53,446 nt of DNA from Exilispira sp964581895 (GTDB lineage Bacteria; Spirochaetota; JAAYUW01), in the NCBI GenBank assembly GCA_964581895.1, contig CAZOPR010000011.1, forward strand, positions 1-53,446, written 5' to 3'. A program made the position numbers and the translations under genes. Positions within the stretch are counted from its first letter, which is position 1; every line of letters begins with the position of its first letter. Positions 8,439 through 16,329 of this stretch are shown here, piece by piece. A model generated the notes under the pieces. It was not told the origin of the DNA and searched no databases. It saw nothing but the letters and a program-made list of their open reading frames with translations.

Positions 8439-9923
8439 TTAATATACTAAAAGATAAGGCTCGAAATATCTTACTGCCCTATGTATCATTTTTAATATTT
8501 GATTTCTATTTTTATAAATCTTATTGTAGAAAAATTTGTAATAATTGTCTCTTATTAAATCTACAGTATCATTATTTGGATTTGAAAAACTTAAAATATC
8601 TTTATCTTCAATATCTGGATCAAAATTTTGAACATAAAATAGCTGTTTTATCCCTTTTTCTTCGCAATATTCCTTATATTGTATGAGAAAAAAGATATAT
8701 ATTTGATCTATAAATTCTGAATAGTCATAGATCTGGGGCAAGTCATAATTTTGATATATCTTTTCTTCCATCACTTTTTTTGTAATCTCAAGGGAAGTCA
8801 GCTGGGCATCGAATTCTAAAAAGATATATTTACCACTTGAGCTGAAACTGCTTAAAAAAAGGTTCCAACCTGAAAAATCATCTATAATTTTAGGTAACTT
8901 ATAAGTAAAATATCTTTTTTCAGGATCTTCAAGTGAGGAATAATTTTCTTCCGAATTCCATTTACTTTTCTGCTGAAAAAAGTGAGTAAGCTCATGAAAA
9001 AACATTGGGATATAAAGTGCTTTGCTTGAAAGTGATTTGAATGAAAAGGTAAATGAATTAAGCAATGAATAAGCAAAAATATTTGCTTTTCTATATTCTT
9101 CAAAATCTGGATGCTTTTTATCTTTAACCGGTCCTTTTAAAAAATATATTTCATCTAGAAAATCGAAGAAAAAAAAGATATTTTTTTTAGGATGAATATC
9201 AAAATATCCGCAATAGATATTATAAAGTTCAATAAAATTATAATCAAAAATTAAACTTTCTACCTTTTCTCTATATTTTTCAAAAAAAAATTTAAATCTA
9301 TCTATACTGAGAAGCATCTTGCAAAAATAAAATATAGGGAAATTGACAAAACTAATATAAGCTGCTTTTGTAAATTCTACAGGTTGGAAAGAGAAAATTG
9401 AGTCAGAATCTATTTTCGCTTCTATCTTTTCATCTTCACCCAACTTGGAAAAAAGATAATATATAAAACGGCTTACTGTAAAACCATCATTCCCATAATA
9501 AATAACTTTGAATCTATTTTTAATATATTGATCATCATCAAGTTTATTTAAGTCAACCACATAAAATTTTTTCATCGCCCTCATCTCTTTGGCAAAATGA
9601 TACTTAAAAAGGTCAAATTGAGCTTTTAATAAAGGCGTAAAATCATAAAGAAGTTTTTCATATTCTTTCTGCAATGAATCAAAAGGTATTTTTTCTTCCA
9701 TAAAAAGAAATTTTATGGCAAGATCAAAATCAATTATTGAAAAATTAAAATCTGGAATATTAAAAGGATCAGTGGAAAAACAAAAAAATGTAAGAGGTTT
9801 TTCTGTCTTAATAACAAATGGATTCATCTTTGCATCTTTAATCATCTGCACAGAAAAAGATTCTCCCGAACTAAGAATTAGTATTATTAATATTGATAAA
9901 AGTAATGCTATAAATTTTTTCAC
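8439..9923 (-). CDS. Exported HExxH putative metalloprotease (paralogue 3)
   Basis: This is the first gene of the trio (494 residues). It has an N-terminal signal peptide (MKKFIALLLSILIILILSS) without a lipobox. H310, E311 and H314 form HELTH within MFFHELTHFFQ, at the same residue numbers as in paralogue 1, and E370 in LEFDAQLTS is the likely third zinc ligand. The start codon is GTG with no clear Shine-Dalgarno sequence; it is chosen because it alone gives an intact signal peptide. It probably leads a three-gene operon. The family is unrecognised, and the substrate and the reason for triplication are unknown. Confidence 0.75.
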   Translation of the reverse strand: MKKFIALLLSILIILILSSGESFSVQMIKDAKMNPFVIKTEKPLTFFCFSTDPFNIPDFNFSIIDFDLAIKFLFMEEKIPFDSLQKEYEKLLYDFTPLLKAQFDLFKYHFAKEMRAMKKFYVVDLNKLDDDQYIKNRFKVIYYGNDGFTVSRFIYYLFSKLGEDEKIEAKIDSDSIFSFQPVEFTKAAYISFVNFPIFYFCKMLLSIDRFKFFFEKYREKVESLIFDYNFIELYNIYCGYFDIHPKKNIFFFFDFLDEIYFLKGPVKDKKHPDFEEYRKANIFAYSLLNSFTFSFKSLSSKALYIPMFFHELTHFFQQKSKWNSEENYSSLEDPEKRYFTYKLPKIIDDFSGWNLFLSSFSSSGKYIFLEFDAQLTSLEITKKVMEEKIYQNYDLPQIYDYSEFIDQIYIFFLIQYKEYCEEKGIKQLFYVQNFDPDIEDKDILSFSNPNNDTVDLIRDNYYKFFYNKIYKNRNQILKMIHRAVRYFEPYLLVY

Positions 9924-9989
9924 ATTTTTATTTTATTTAATTTGGTTTTTTGTCAAATATTATTTTATATTTATATTATTTTTTGCTGA

Positions 9990-10016
9990 GTGGGCGGTGG
10001 GGTAAATCTAGGGCAT
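9990..10016 (+). other. G-rich motif (copy 2)
   Basis: GTGGGCGGTGGGG followed by TAAATCTAGGGCATA resembles the motif at 638-665, sharing TGGGYGGTGGGG and TCTRRGGCATA. It lies in the divergent gap between paralogue 3 and tex. The two copies have the same orientation and bracket the minus-strand block 730-9923. It could be a nucleic-acid structure, a binding site, or the scar of an element. Confidence 0.45.
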
Positions 10017-10045
10017 AAAAAGAAAAGTAAAAAGAATAATACGAC

Positions 10046-10074
10046 TTGACAAGCCTTTTTCAAATGTTTGAATA
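10046..10074 (+). promoter_or_regulatory. Possible promoter for tex
   Basis: A perfect TTGACA (10046-10051) lies 50 bp upstream of the tex start. The -10 box at the usual spacing is poor (TGAATA at 10069), so only the -35 element is convincing. Confidence 0.3.
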
Positions 10075-10101
10075 AAGGCAGAAGTTAAGGAGTTAGTTTT
10101 A

Positions 10102-12780
10102 ATGGGTGAAAAAAAGAAATTTGTCATTAAGATTAAAAGACCAGTAAATTTGGTGGATGAAAATGAAAAACTTGATAAAGATCAGATTGATAAAAAAAAG
10201 ATTGATAAAGATGAGATTGATAACGAAAAGATAAATCCGAAGATGATTGATGATAAAAATAAAGAAGATAAAGTAAAAACTGCTAAAATAAAAGTGGACA
10301 AAGAAACAGGCTATGAGAAGACTAAAAATGATGGAATAAATGGGAAAATTAAAATAAAGATTAAAGATAAAAAAACTGAAGAGGAAAAATTTGAAAATAA
10401 AAAAAGTGAAGATAATAAAATTGAAATGAAAAATACTGAAGATAAAAAAGTATCTAAAAATGAAGAGTTTAATTTTGAAATAAAATCGACTGGTAAAAAA
10501 TCAAAAAAAAGCCAGGAAAAATCTGAAGAAGAAACTTTTTCAATGCAATATCAGATGCCATATCTTGATTTTGTTGATTTGATTTCGCAAAGGCTTTCTT
10601 TAAAGCGTAATCAGGTTGAAAATACGGTGAAACTTTTAGATGATGAAAACACTGTTCCTTTTATCGCAAGATACAGAAAGGAGATGACTGGTTCTCTTGA
10701 TGAGGTTCAGATTAGGGCTATTGAAAAACAGATAAATTATGAAAGAAATCTTTACCAGAGAAAGACTGAGGTTTTAAGTTCGATACTTTCACAGGGAAAA
10801 CTTACCGAAGAACTTGAAAAGAAGATTCTTTCATCTGAAAAATTATCTGAAGTTGAAGAACTTTACCTCCCATATAAACCTAAAAGAAAAACAAGAGCTG
10901 CTAAAGCTATTGAAAAAGGTCTTGCACCACTGGCTGAGATGATTAAGAAAAATTTGAATCCCGAAGTTGCTGCAAAGGATTTTATCAATAGCGAAAAAGG
11001 TGTTGCAAATGTTGAAGAGGCTCTTGCTGGCGCTATGGATATAATAGCCGAAGAATTTGCAGAATTTTTTGAGGTAAGGAACCTGCTTAGACAGACAATC
11101 ATAGATACAGGCAGTTTCGAGGTAAAGAAGAAAAATCCCCAAGAAAAAGATGAATTTGATATGTATAAAGATTACAAAGAGCCAGTAAAAACTATTAAAA
11201 ATCATAGAATTTTAGCTATAAATCGAGGGGAGACAAAGGATAAATTATCTGTAAAAGTAACTATTGATGATGAGTTTGCTTTCAAATCTACCTATAATCT
11301 TTTTGTTAATAAGAATCAATATTTTGACAATAAATGGCTTAATCTTGCTTGTGAAGATGGATATAAAAGACTTTTACTTCCATCTATCATATCAGATATT
11401 AGGCAAAACCTTACAGAAAAAGCTGAAAAAGAGGCTATAACTGTTTTTGCAAAAAATCTTTTTAATCTTTTACTTACCCCACCACTTAAAAATAGAAGAA
11501 TTCTTGCAATAGACCCAGGTATAAGGACTGGTTCTAAAGTTGCTGCACTTGATGAATTTGGAAATTATCTTGATGATACAAAAATCTATCAGGAAGATGA
11601 AGAGCAAGCCATAGAAACACTCGAAAAACTTGTAAAAAAATACAAGATAGAGCTTATAGCTATTGGAAATGGGACAGCTTCCCGTGATGTCGAAAAACTT
11701 GTTGCAAAAGCTATAAAAGAAAAAGACCTAAAATGTAAGTTTTTAATTGTCCCTGAAACTGGAGCTTCTGTTTATTCGGCATCAGATGTTGCAAGAGAGG
11801 AATTTCCAGAGCTTGATGTTACAGTTAGAGGAGCAATATCCATAGGAAGACGAGTTTTAGATCCTCTTACAGAATATGTTAAAATTGACCCGAAATCACT
11901 TGGCGTTGGACAGTATCAGCATGATGTCAATCAAAGGGAACTTTCGAAGACTCTTGATGAAATAGTTGAAGATGCTGTCAATAAGGTCGGAGTTTTTTTG
12001 AATACTGCATCTGTGCCTCTACTGAAACATGTAAGTGGTATTTCAGAAAGAGTAGCCAAAAATATTGTGGATTATAGATTGAAACATGGTCCATTTAAAA
12101 GTAGATTCGATTTATTAAAAGTCCCTGGGGTAGGTGAAAAAGTCTTCACTCAGGCTGCTGGATTTTTAAGAATCCCAGAATCACCTAATAAACTTGATAA
12201 TAGCTGGATACACCCAGAATCGTATCCTATTGCAGAAGAACTTTTGAAAATAATGGAATCTGGGAAAGAACTCAAAGAAGAGATAGCTCTTGAAATCGCC
12301 GAAAAATATGGGAAAAGCAAAGAGACTATCCATGATATCTTAGAAGATTTCAAAAAGCCAGGAAGAGACCCAAGAGAAGATATAGAGGCTCCTATTTTGA
12401 AAGCCGATGTCTTAACTATAGAAGATTTGAAAGAAGGGATGGTATTAAAAGGGACAGTTCGAAATGTTACAGATTTTGGGGCTTTTGTAGATATAGGAAT
12501 CAAAAATGATGGACTTGTTCATATATCTGAACTTTCAGATAGTTTTGTTGGTGACCCATTAAATGTGGTTCAAGTTGGGCAGATAGTTGAAGTAAGAGTT
12601 ATAGAGATAGATAAAGAAAGAGGCAGGGTCTCGCTTTCAATGAAAAAAGAGAGTGCAAAATCACAGGTTGGTTCTTTTTCAAAAAATAGCAAAATAAATA
12701 TCGAAAATAAAGATCAAAGACCTTATAAGCAAGTGCAGCAAAGAGGAGCTACCTTTGGCGACCTTTTTAAGAATAAGTAA
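10102..12780 (+). CDS. tex: Tex-family RNA-binding transcription accessory protein
   Basis: Tex binds RNA and affects transcription or RNA stability. The family order is clear: the N-terminal helical Tex domain starts near residue 150 (ENTVPFIARYRKEMTGSLDE), a YqgF/RNase-H-like domain near 465 (RILAIDPGIRTG), a helix-hairpin-helix pair near 640-690 (VPGVGEKV), and a C-terminal S1 domain near 777-848 (GTVRNVTDFGAFVDIG). The usual length is about 720-780 residues; this protein has 892. The excess is a Lys/Asp/Glu/Ile-rich extension of about 150 residues with loose repeats such as KDQIDKKKIDKDEID, and a short basic tail. The extension starts from a good AAGGAG site, so it is probably translated. 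No partner gene is adjacent. Confidence 0.95.
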   Translation: MGEKKKFVIKIKRPVNLVDENEKLDKDQIDKKKIDKDEIDNEKINPKMIDDKNKEDKVKTAKIKVDKETGYEKTKNDGINGKIKIKIKDKKTEEEKFENKKSEDNKIEMKNTEDKKVSKNEEFNFEIKSTGKKSKKSQEKSEEETFSMQYQMPYLDFVDLISQRLSLKRNQVENTVKLLDDENTVPFIARYRKEMTGSLDEVQIRAIEKQINYERNLYQRKTEVLSSILSQGKLTEELEKKILSSEKLSEVEELYLPYKPKRKTRAAKAIEKGLAPLAEMIKKNLNPEVAAKDFINSEKGVANVEEALAGAMDIIAEEFAEFFEVRNLLRQTIIDTGSFEVKKKNPQEKDEFDMYKDYKEPVKTIKNHRILAINRGETKDKLSVKVTIDDEFAFKSTYNLFVNKNQYFDNKWLNLACEDGYKRLLLPSIISDIRQNLTEKAEKEAITVFAKNLFNLLLTPPLKNRRILAIDPGIRTGSKVAALDEFGNYLDDTKIYQEDEEQAIETLEKLVKKYKIELIAIGNGTASRDVEKLVAKAIKEKDLKCKFLIVPETGASVYSASDVAREEFPELDVTVRGAISIGRRVLDPLTEYVKIDPKSLGVGQYQHDVNQRELSKTLDEIVEDAVNKVGVFLNTASVPLLKHVSGISERVAKNIVDYRLKHGPFKSRFDLLKVPGVGEKVFTQAAGFLRIPESPNKLDNSWIHPESYPIAEELLKIMESGKELKEEIALEIAEKYGKSKETIHDILEDFKKPGRDPREDIEAPILKADVLTIEDLKEGMVLKGTVRNVTDFGAFVDIGIKNDGLVHISELSDSFVGDPLNVVQVGQIVEVRVIEIDKERGRVSLSMKKESAKSQVGSFSKNSKINIENKDQRPYKQVQQRGATFGDLFKNK

Positions 12781-12841
12781 ATAAATTAAGTAAATAAATT
12801 AAGAATAAGTAAGTTAAAGCAAAGTAAATTAAAATACCATC

Positions 12842-12872
12842 TTTGCGAATTTGGTTAAGATCTTTTCGCAAA
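12842..12872. promoter_or_regulatory. Inverted repeat upstream of glycosyltransferase gene
   Basis: TTTGCGAA (12842-12849) and TTCGCAAA (12865-12872) form an 8-bp inverted repeat with a 15-nt gap. No T-run follows, so it is a weak terminator candidate. A TATAAT (12893-12898) lies between it and the next start codon, so it could instead be an operator. Confidence 0.3.
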
Positions 12873-12914
12873 ATAGCTATTGTTTGATATTATATAATAT
12901 AAACTGGAATTTTT

Positions 12915-14093
12915 ATGAATATTCTTTATATACCATCCTGGTTTATCAGCAGGAAAAAACCTTCAAATGGTATTTATTTTTATGAACAGGCAAAAGCAAT
13001 TTCAAAATTTGTAGATAATATTTTCATAGTTTATCCTGCGGAAATAGAGCTAAAAACTTTAAAATTAAATCAAGAAAAGAATATTCATTTTTGCCCTTTC
13101 CCCAAATTGCATTATAAAAGAACATTTTTTTTCTATAATTTTTTGAACCATTATACAAAAAGGATTATCCAAAAATTTGGTAAAATAGATTTGATTCACG
13201 CACAATCATTCTTATGGGCTGGAGTCGAATCTGCAAAAATCGCAAAAAAATATGATATCCCATTAATAATAACAGAGCATCATTCAAGATTTTTAGTAGG
13301 GAAGGAAAATAAATCCAGCTTAAAAATATTACAAAAAACCATTGATGTTGCTTCAAAGGTAGTTTTTGTAAGTAATGCATTGAAGCAAAGTTTTATCCGT
13401 AAAATTGTTGAAAGCCAAAGCCAGATAGAATCAAAATTTCATGTCATACTAAATTTAGTTCAGGACAATTTTTTTAAGAATCTATCTGAAAGATCATTTG
13501 AAACTTATAATTATATTGATAAAAAATTCAAAATAGATAGATCAAAATTTATCTTTTCTTCGATAGCCAACTTAAAATTAATAAAAGGGTTTGATCTTGT
13601 AATAGACTCATTTTACAATGCATTTTATAATACTAAAGAAATCGATAAGGTTCTACTTCTTATTGGAGGAGAAGGACCATATAGAGCAGCCATAGAAAGC
13701 AAAATAAAAAGATATAACCTTGAAAATAAGGTGAAACTGTTAGGTCAGCTTTCAAGGGAAGAGGTAGAGTATATCCTTGAAATTTCAGATTGTTTTGCCT
13801 ATGGAAGCGAATTTGAGACATTTGGCATAGTTCTTGCTGAGGCTTTAGCAAAAGGTGTTGTTGTTGTAGCTTCAGATTGCAAAACTCCAAAAGATTTTAT
13901 GGATGAATCCTGTGGGATCATTGTAAAAGAAAGGAAAGTAGATGATTTTTCACATGCTTTACTTCAGGTTTATAAAGACAAAAGCAAATATGATAAAGAA
14001 AAAATAAAGCAGCTCGCTTACAAAAATTTAAGCGAAACTGCTTTTATTGAAAAATATAAAGAACTATATCAATCTACAATTATTCAGAGATAG
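12915..14093 (+). CDS. Glycosyltransferase, GT4-type (group 1)
   Basis: This 392-residue protein has the two-Rossmann GT-B layout. The N-terminal domain begins MNILYIPSWF and contains KIDLIHAQSFLWAG and PLIITEHHSRF, typical of enzymes that move a sugar from a nucleotide-sugar donor. The C-terminal donor domain contains SIANLKLIKGFDLVIDSF, LLIGGEGP and the E-x7-E-like motif near residues 300-310 (SEFETFGIVLAEALAKG). It has no signal peptide and is probably cytoplasmic or peripheral to the inner membrane, in glycan or envelope assembly. Donor and acceptor cannot be predicted. It stands alone; its last 14 bp overlap the end of the convergent decarboxylase gene. Confidence 0.88.
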   Translation: MNILYIPSWFISRKKPSNGIYFYEQAKAISKFVDNIFIVYPAEIELKTLKLNQEKNIHFCPFPKLHYKRTFFFYNFLNHYTKRIIQKFGKIDLIHAQSFLWAGVESAKIAKKYDIPLIITEHHSRFLVGKENKSSLKILQKTIDVASKVVFVSNALKQSFIRKIVESQSQIESKFHVILNLVQDNFFKNLSERSFETYNYIDKKFKIDRSKFIFSSIANLKLIKGFDLVIDSFYNAFYNTKEIDKVLLLIGGEGPYRAAIESKIKRYNLENKVKLLGQLSREEVEYILEISDCFAYGSEFETFGIVLAEALAKGVVVVASDCKTPKDFMDESCGIIVKERKVDDFSHALLQVYKDKSKYDKEKIKQLAYKNLSETAFIEKYKELYQSTIIQR

Positions 14094-15387
14094 ATACAGC
14101 AACATCATTGATAAGCTTTGAAATATCAAAATCAATATCGATATGGACATTTTCAAGTTTGTCACTTGCATTAAGGTAAAGAACTGTTGCTGGTTGAAAG
14201 CCATTGAATTTAGTAGCAGACATAATGCTATATGCGCCAATATCTGTTGAAAATATCTTATCTCCAATACTTATATCTGCTGGAAGCATAACATTTTCAG
14301 CAATAATATCTATGGAATCACAGGTAGGGCCGGCTATTGTATATGGGATAAGCTTCCCAACATATTGATCTGAATAGTATTTTTTATCGACAGGGAAAAA
14401 TGCAAACTTAGCATGGTCATATATAGTTCCAGAGTAGCAACCATAGACTCCATCATTTAAAAATAGCCAGTTGACTCCATCTCTTTGTTTTTTACCAATA
14501 ATCATACTTATCAAAGTTCCAGCTGCTGCAGAAATCACCCTTCCAGGTTCTGCATAGAACTTGATCCCTGGGAAATCAAATGAACGGATAACCTCCTGCA
14601 AAGACTTAAAAAAACCATCAAGGTTATCTATCCCTGTTGCTTTTTCTGTATCTACAGGAAAACCTCCACCTATATCTATAACAGAAAGTTCTATATCATA
14701 ATCATCTCTAACCTTTTTAATAATGGACATACAATCATTTAGGCTTCTTCTATAGTTGTCAACAAGGTAAGATTGTGTCCCTACATGAAAGGCAAGCCCA
14801 TCTGGATTTAAACCAAGATCATAAGCCTTTTTAATAAGTGCTGGTGCTTCTTCAACTGTGCAACCAAATTTTAAGGATAAATCGGTTTGAACATCCTGAG
14901 AATATGTCTTGATTCTTAAAATAGCCTTTGGAGTAAAAGTATGGTTATGTTTTTTCTTAAAGTTATAGATCTTTTCAAGTTCAGCCTCATTGTCATAGGT
15001 ATAACCATCTACTCTCTTTTTGAACATAAAATCAAGTGAATGTTCATTTTTAATAGGATTTGCAAGGATCATTCTGCTTCCAGGTATTTTTAGCCTTGAA
15101 AGAAGGCTTATCTCGCCTGCTGATGCGACATCGAAGCAAACATTTTCGTCTTTCAACATATCGAGTATCCAGGTATCAGCGTTTGATTTTATGGCATAAT
15201 GTATGAAAATCTCTGGAACATATTTTTTAAAGTAATTAAGAGATTTTCTAATCTCTGATTCCTGTAAAATCAAAAAAGGTGTTGGATGCTTTTTCATCAA
15301 GTTTTCAAGTATTTCTCTTTTTTTCAGGATTCTATTATTTTTGTCCTGAGCAACAATTTCAAGATAAGAAAGACTAGGCTTGTACAT
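14080..15387 (-). CDS. Ornithine/lysine decarboxylase, PLP fold type III
   Basis: This enzyme decarboxylates a basic amino acid to a diamine (putrescine or cadaverine), the entry to polyamine synthesis. The PLP lysine is K67 in HYAIKSNAD. Other family marks are FHVGTQS, DIGGGFP (phosphate-binding glycines), AEPGR, the ODC-like stretch LNDGVYGCYSGTIYDH, and C356 in GPTCDSID, the catalytic cysteine from the partner subunit. GPTCDS and NDGVYG favour ornithine/lysine decarboxylase over diaminopimelate decarboxylase. The start is taken at ATG 15387, with GGAGGTAGGA upstream; a TTG at 15414 would lengthen it by nine residues. It diverges from the DtxR-type regulator gene. Ornithine versus lysine preference is not decidable here. 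Confidence 0.88.
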   Translation of the reverse strand: MYKPSLSYLEIVAQDKNNRILKKREILENLMKKHPTPFLILQESEIRKSLNYFKKYVPEIFIHYAIKSNADTWILDMLKDENVCFDVASAGEISLLSRLKIPGSRMILANPIKNEHSLDFMFKKRVDGYTYDNEAELEKIYNFKKKHNHTFTPKAILRIKTYSQDVQTDLSLKFGCTVEEAPALIKKAYDLGLNPDGLAFHVGTQSYLVDNYRRSLNDCMSIIKKVRDDYDIELSVIDIGGGFPVDTEKATGIDNLDGFFKSLQEVIRSFDFPGIKFYAEPGRVISAAAGTLISMIIGKKQRDGVNWLFLNDGVYGCYSGTIYDHAKFAFFPVDKKYYSDQYVGKLIPYTIAGPTCDSIDIIAENVMLPADISIGDKIFSTDIGAYSIMSATKFNGFQPATVLYLNASDKLENVHIDIDFDISKLINDVAVSISE

Positions 15388-15513
15388 TGTTTTAGTCCTA
15401 CCTCCATAAAACAAAAATATTGATAAATCAATTAAAACTTCCTATATTTTTTTGAATATCTGTCAATAGAAAATTTTAAATATCTTGCTTTTTTAAGAAA
15501 TTTTATTTTAGCC

Positions 15514-15541
15514 TTGACTTATAAATTTAGTTTCATATAAT
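15514..15541 (+). promoter_or_regulatory. Sigma-70-type promoter for dtxR-feoB
   Basis: TTGACT (15514-15519), a 16-bp spacer and TATAAT (15536-15541) lie about 40 bp upstream of the regulator start. This is the best vegetative promoter I see in the window. I could not find a clear metal-regulator palindrome over it. Confidence 0.55.
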
Positions 15542-15579
15542 TTTTTTAGATAATTATAATAATATTCAGGTTGAATTTT

Positions 15580-16275
15580 ATGACTGAAAATGAATATAAT
15601 CTTACCCCTGGCCTTGAAGACTATCTACTTGCTGTTAATAAACTTAATCAGGAAAAAAAAACTGTCAGATTAAAAGATATTTCTGCTATAATTGGTGTAA
15701 CAAATGCCTCAGCAACTTCAGCAATCTCGCAACTTGTTGAAAGAGGCTTTTTAAGCCATTCACCTTATGAATATATTGAGATAACACCTTTAGGTGTTGC
15801 ATATGCAGAAGAGATTAGCAAGAGAAGAAAAATAATAACCGAATTTTTTAATAAATTTATAAATTTACAAAGTAATGAAATAGAAAAGATTGTCTGTAAA
15901 ATTGAACATTATCTATCCCCTTTCCTTTCAGATTTTGAAAAAACAATAGAATTTTTTGAAAAGAATAAAGATTGCTATGAAAAACTTGCAAAACATCTTA
16001 ATTTTGATTCCACATTAAATAACAAGGTTAAACAACCTGAAATTGATACTTCCAGAATAATCCCATTAGCCGATGCATCTAAAGGTAGATACAGGATAAA
16101 ATATTTTTCTGGTTATAGGATAGAGTTAAGGCTTAAACAGATGGGGATACTACCTTCTGATGAAATAGAGGTCCTTTCCAATCAATCAGGACAGGTGCTT
16201 ATCGCCAAAGACACTTTACGAATTGGTCTTGGAAGAGGTGCTGCCCATCATATAATGATAGAAAAGATTTTATAA
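15580..16275 (+). CDS. DtxR/MntR-family metal regulator with FeoA domain
   Basis: This is a metal-responsive repressor. The N-terminal winged helix reads LTPGLEDYLLAVNKLNQE, then RLKDISAIIGVTNASATSAI (recognition helix region) and LVERGFLSHSPYEYIEITPLG. A helical dimerisation and metal-binding part follows (about 75-140), containing E and H in EIEKIVCKIEHYLSP. The C-terminal 75 residues form an SH3-like FeoA domain (RYRIKYFSGYRIELRLKQMGI, then LGRGAAHHIMIEKI). The start is set at ATG 15580, since a TTG nine bases earlier overlaps the likely ribosome-binding site. It lies 54 bp upstream of feoB, so it most likely controls ferrous iron uptake; Fe versus Mn specificity is inferred from context. 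Confidence 0.85.
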   Translation: MTENEYNLTPGLEDYLLAVNKLNQEKKTVRLKDISAIIGVTNASATSAISQLVERGFLSHSPYEYIEITPLGVAYAEEISKRRKIITEFFNKFINLQSNEIEKIVCKIEHYLSPFLSDFEKTIEFFEKNKDCYEKLAKHLNFDSTLNNKVKQPEIDTSRIIPLADASKGRYRIKYFSGYRIELRLKQMGILPSDEIEVLSNQSGQVLIAKDTLRIGLGRGAAHHIMIEKIL

Positions 16276-16329
16276 AAGTTTATCTTTGGATAAAATATAA
16301 AAGAAAAATATATAAAAGAAAGAATAAGC

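Noticed and set aside
8439..9923. Lipoprotein status for the HExxH trio
   Set aside because: None of the three signal peptides has a cysteine at a plausible cleavage site, so they are treated as secreted or membrane-anchored.
10843..11205. Minus-strand frames opposite tex
   Set aside because: They are antisense to well-conserved Tex motifs and have no family features; they exist because stop codons are rare opposite this codon use.
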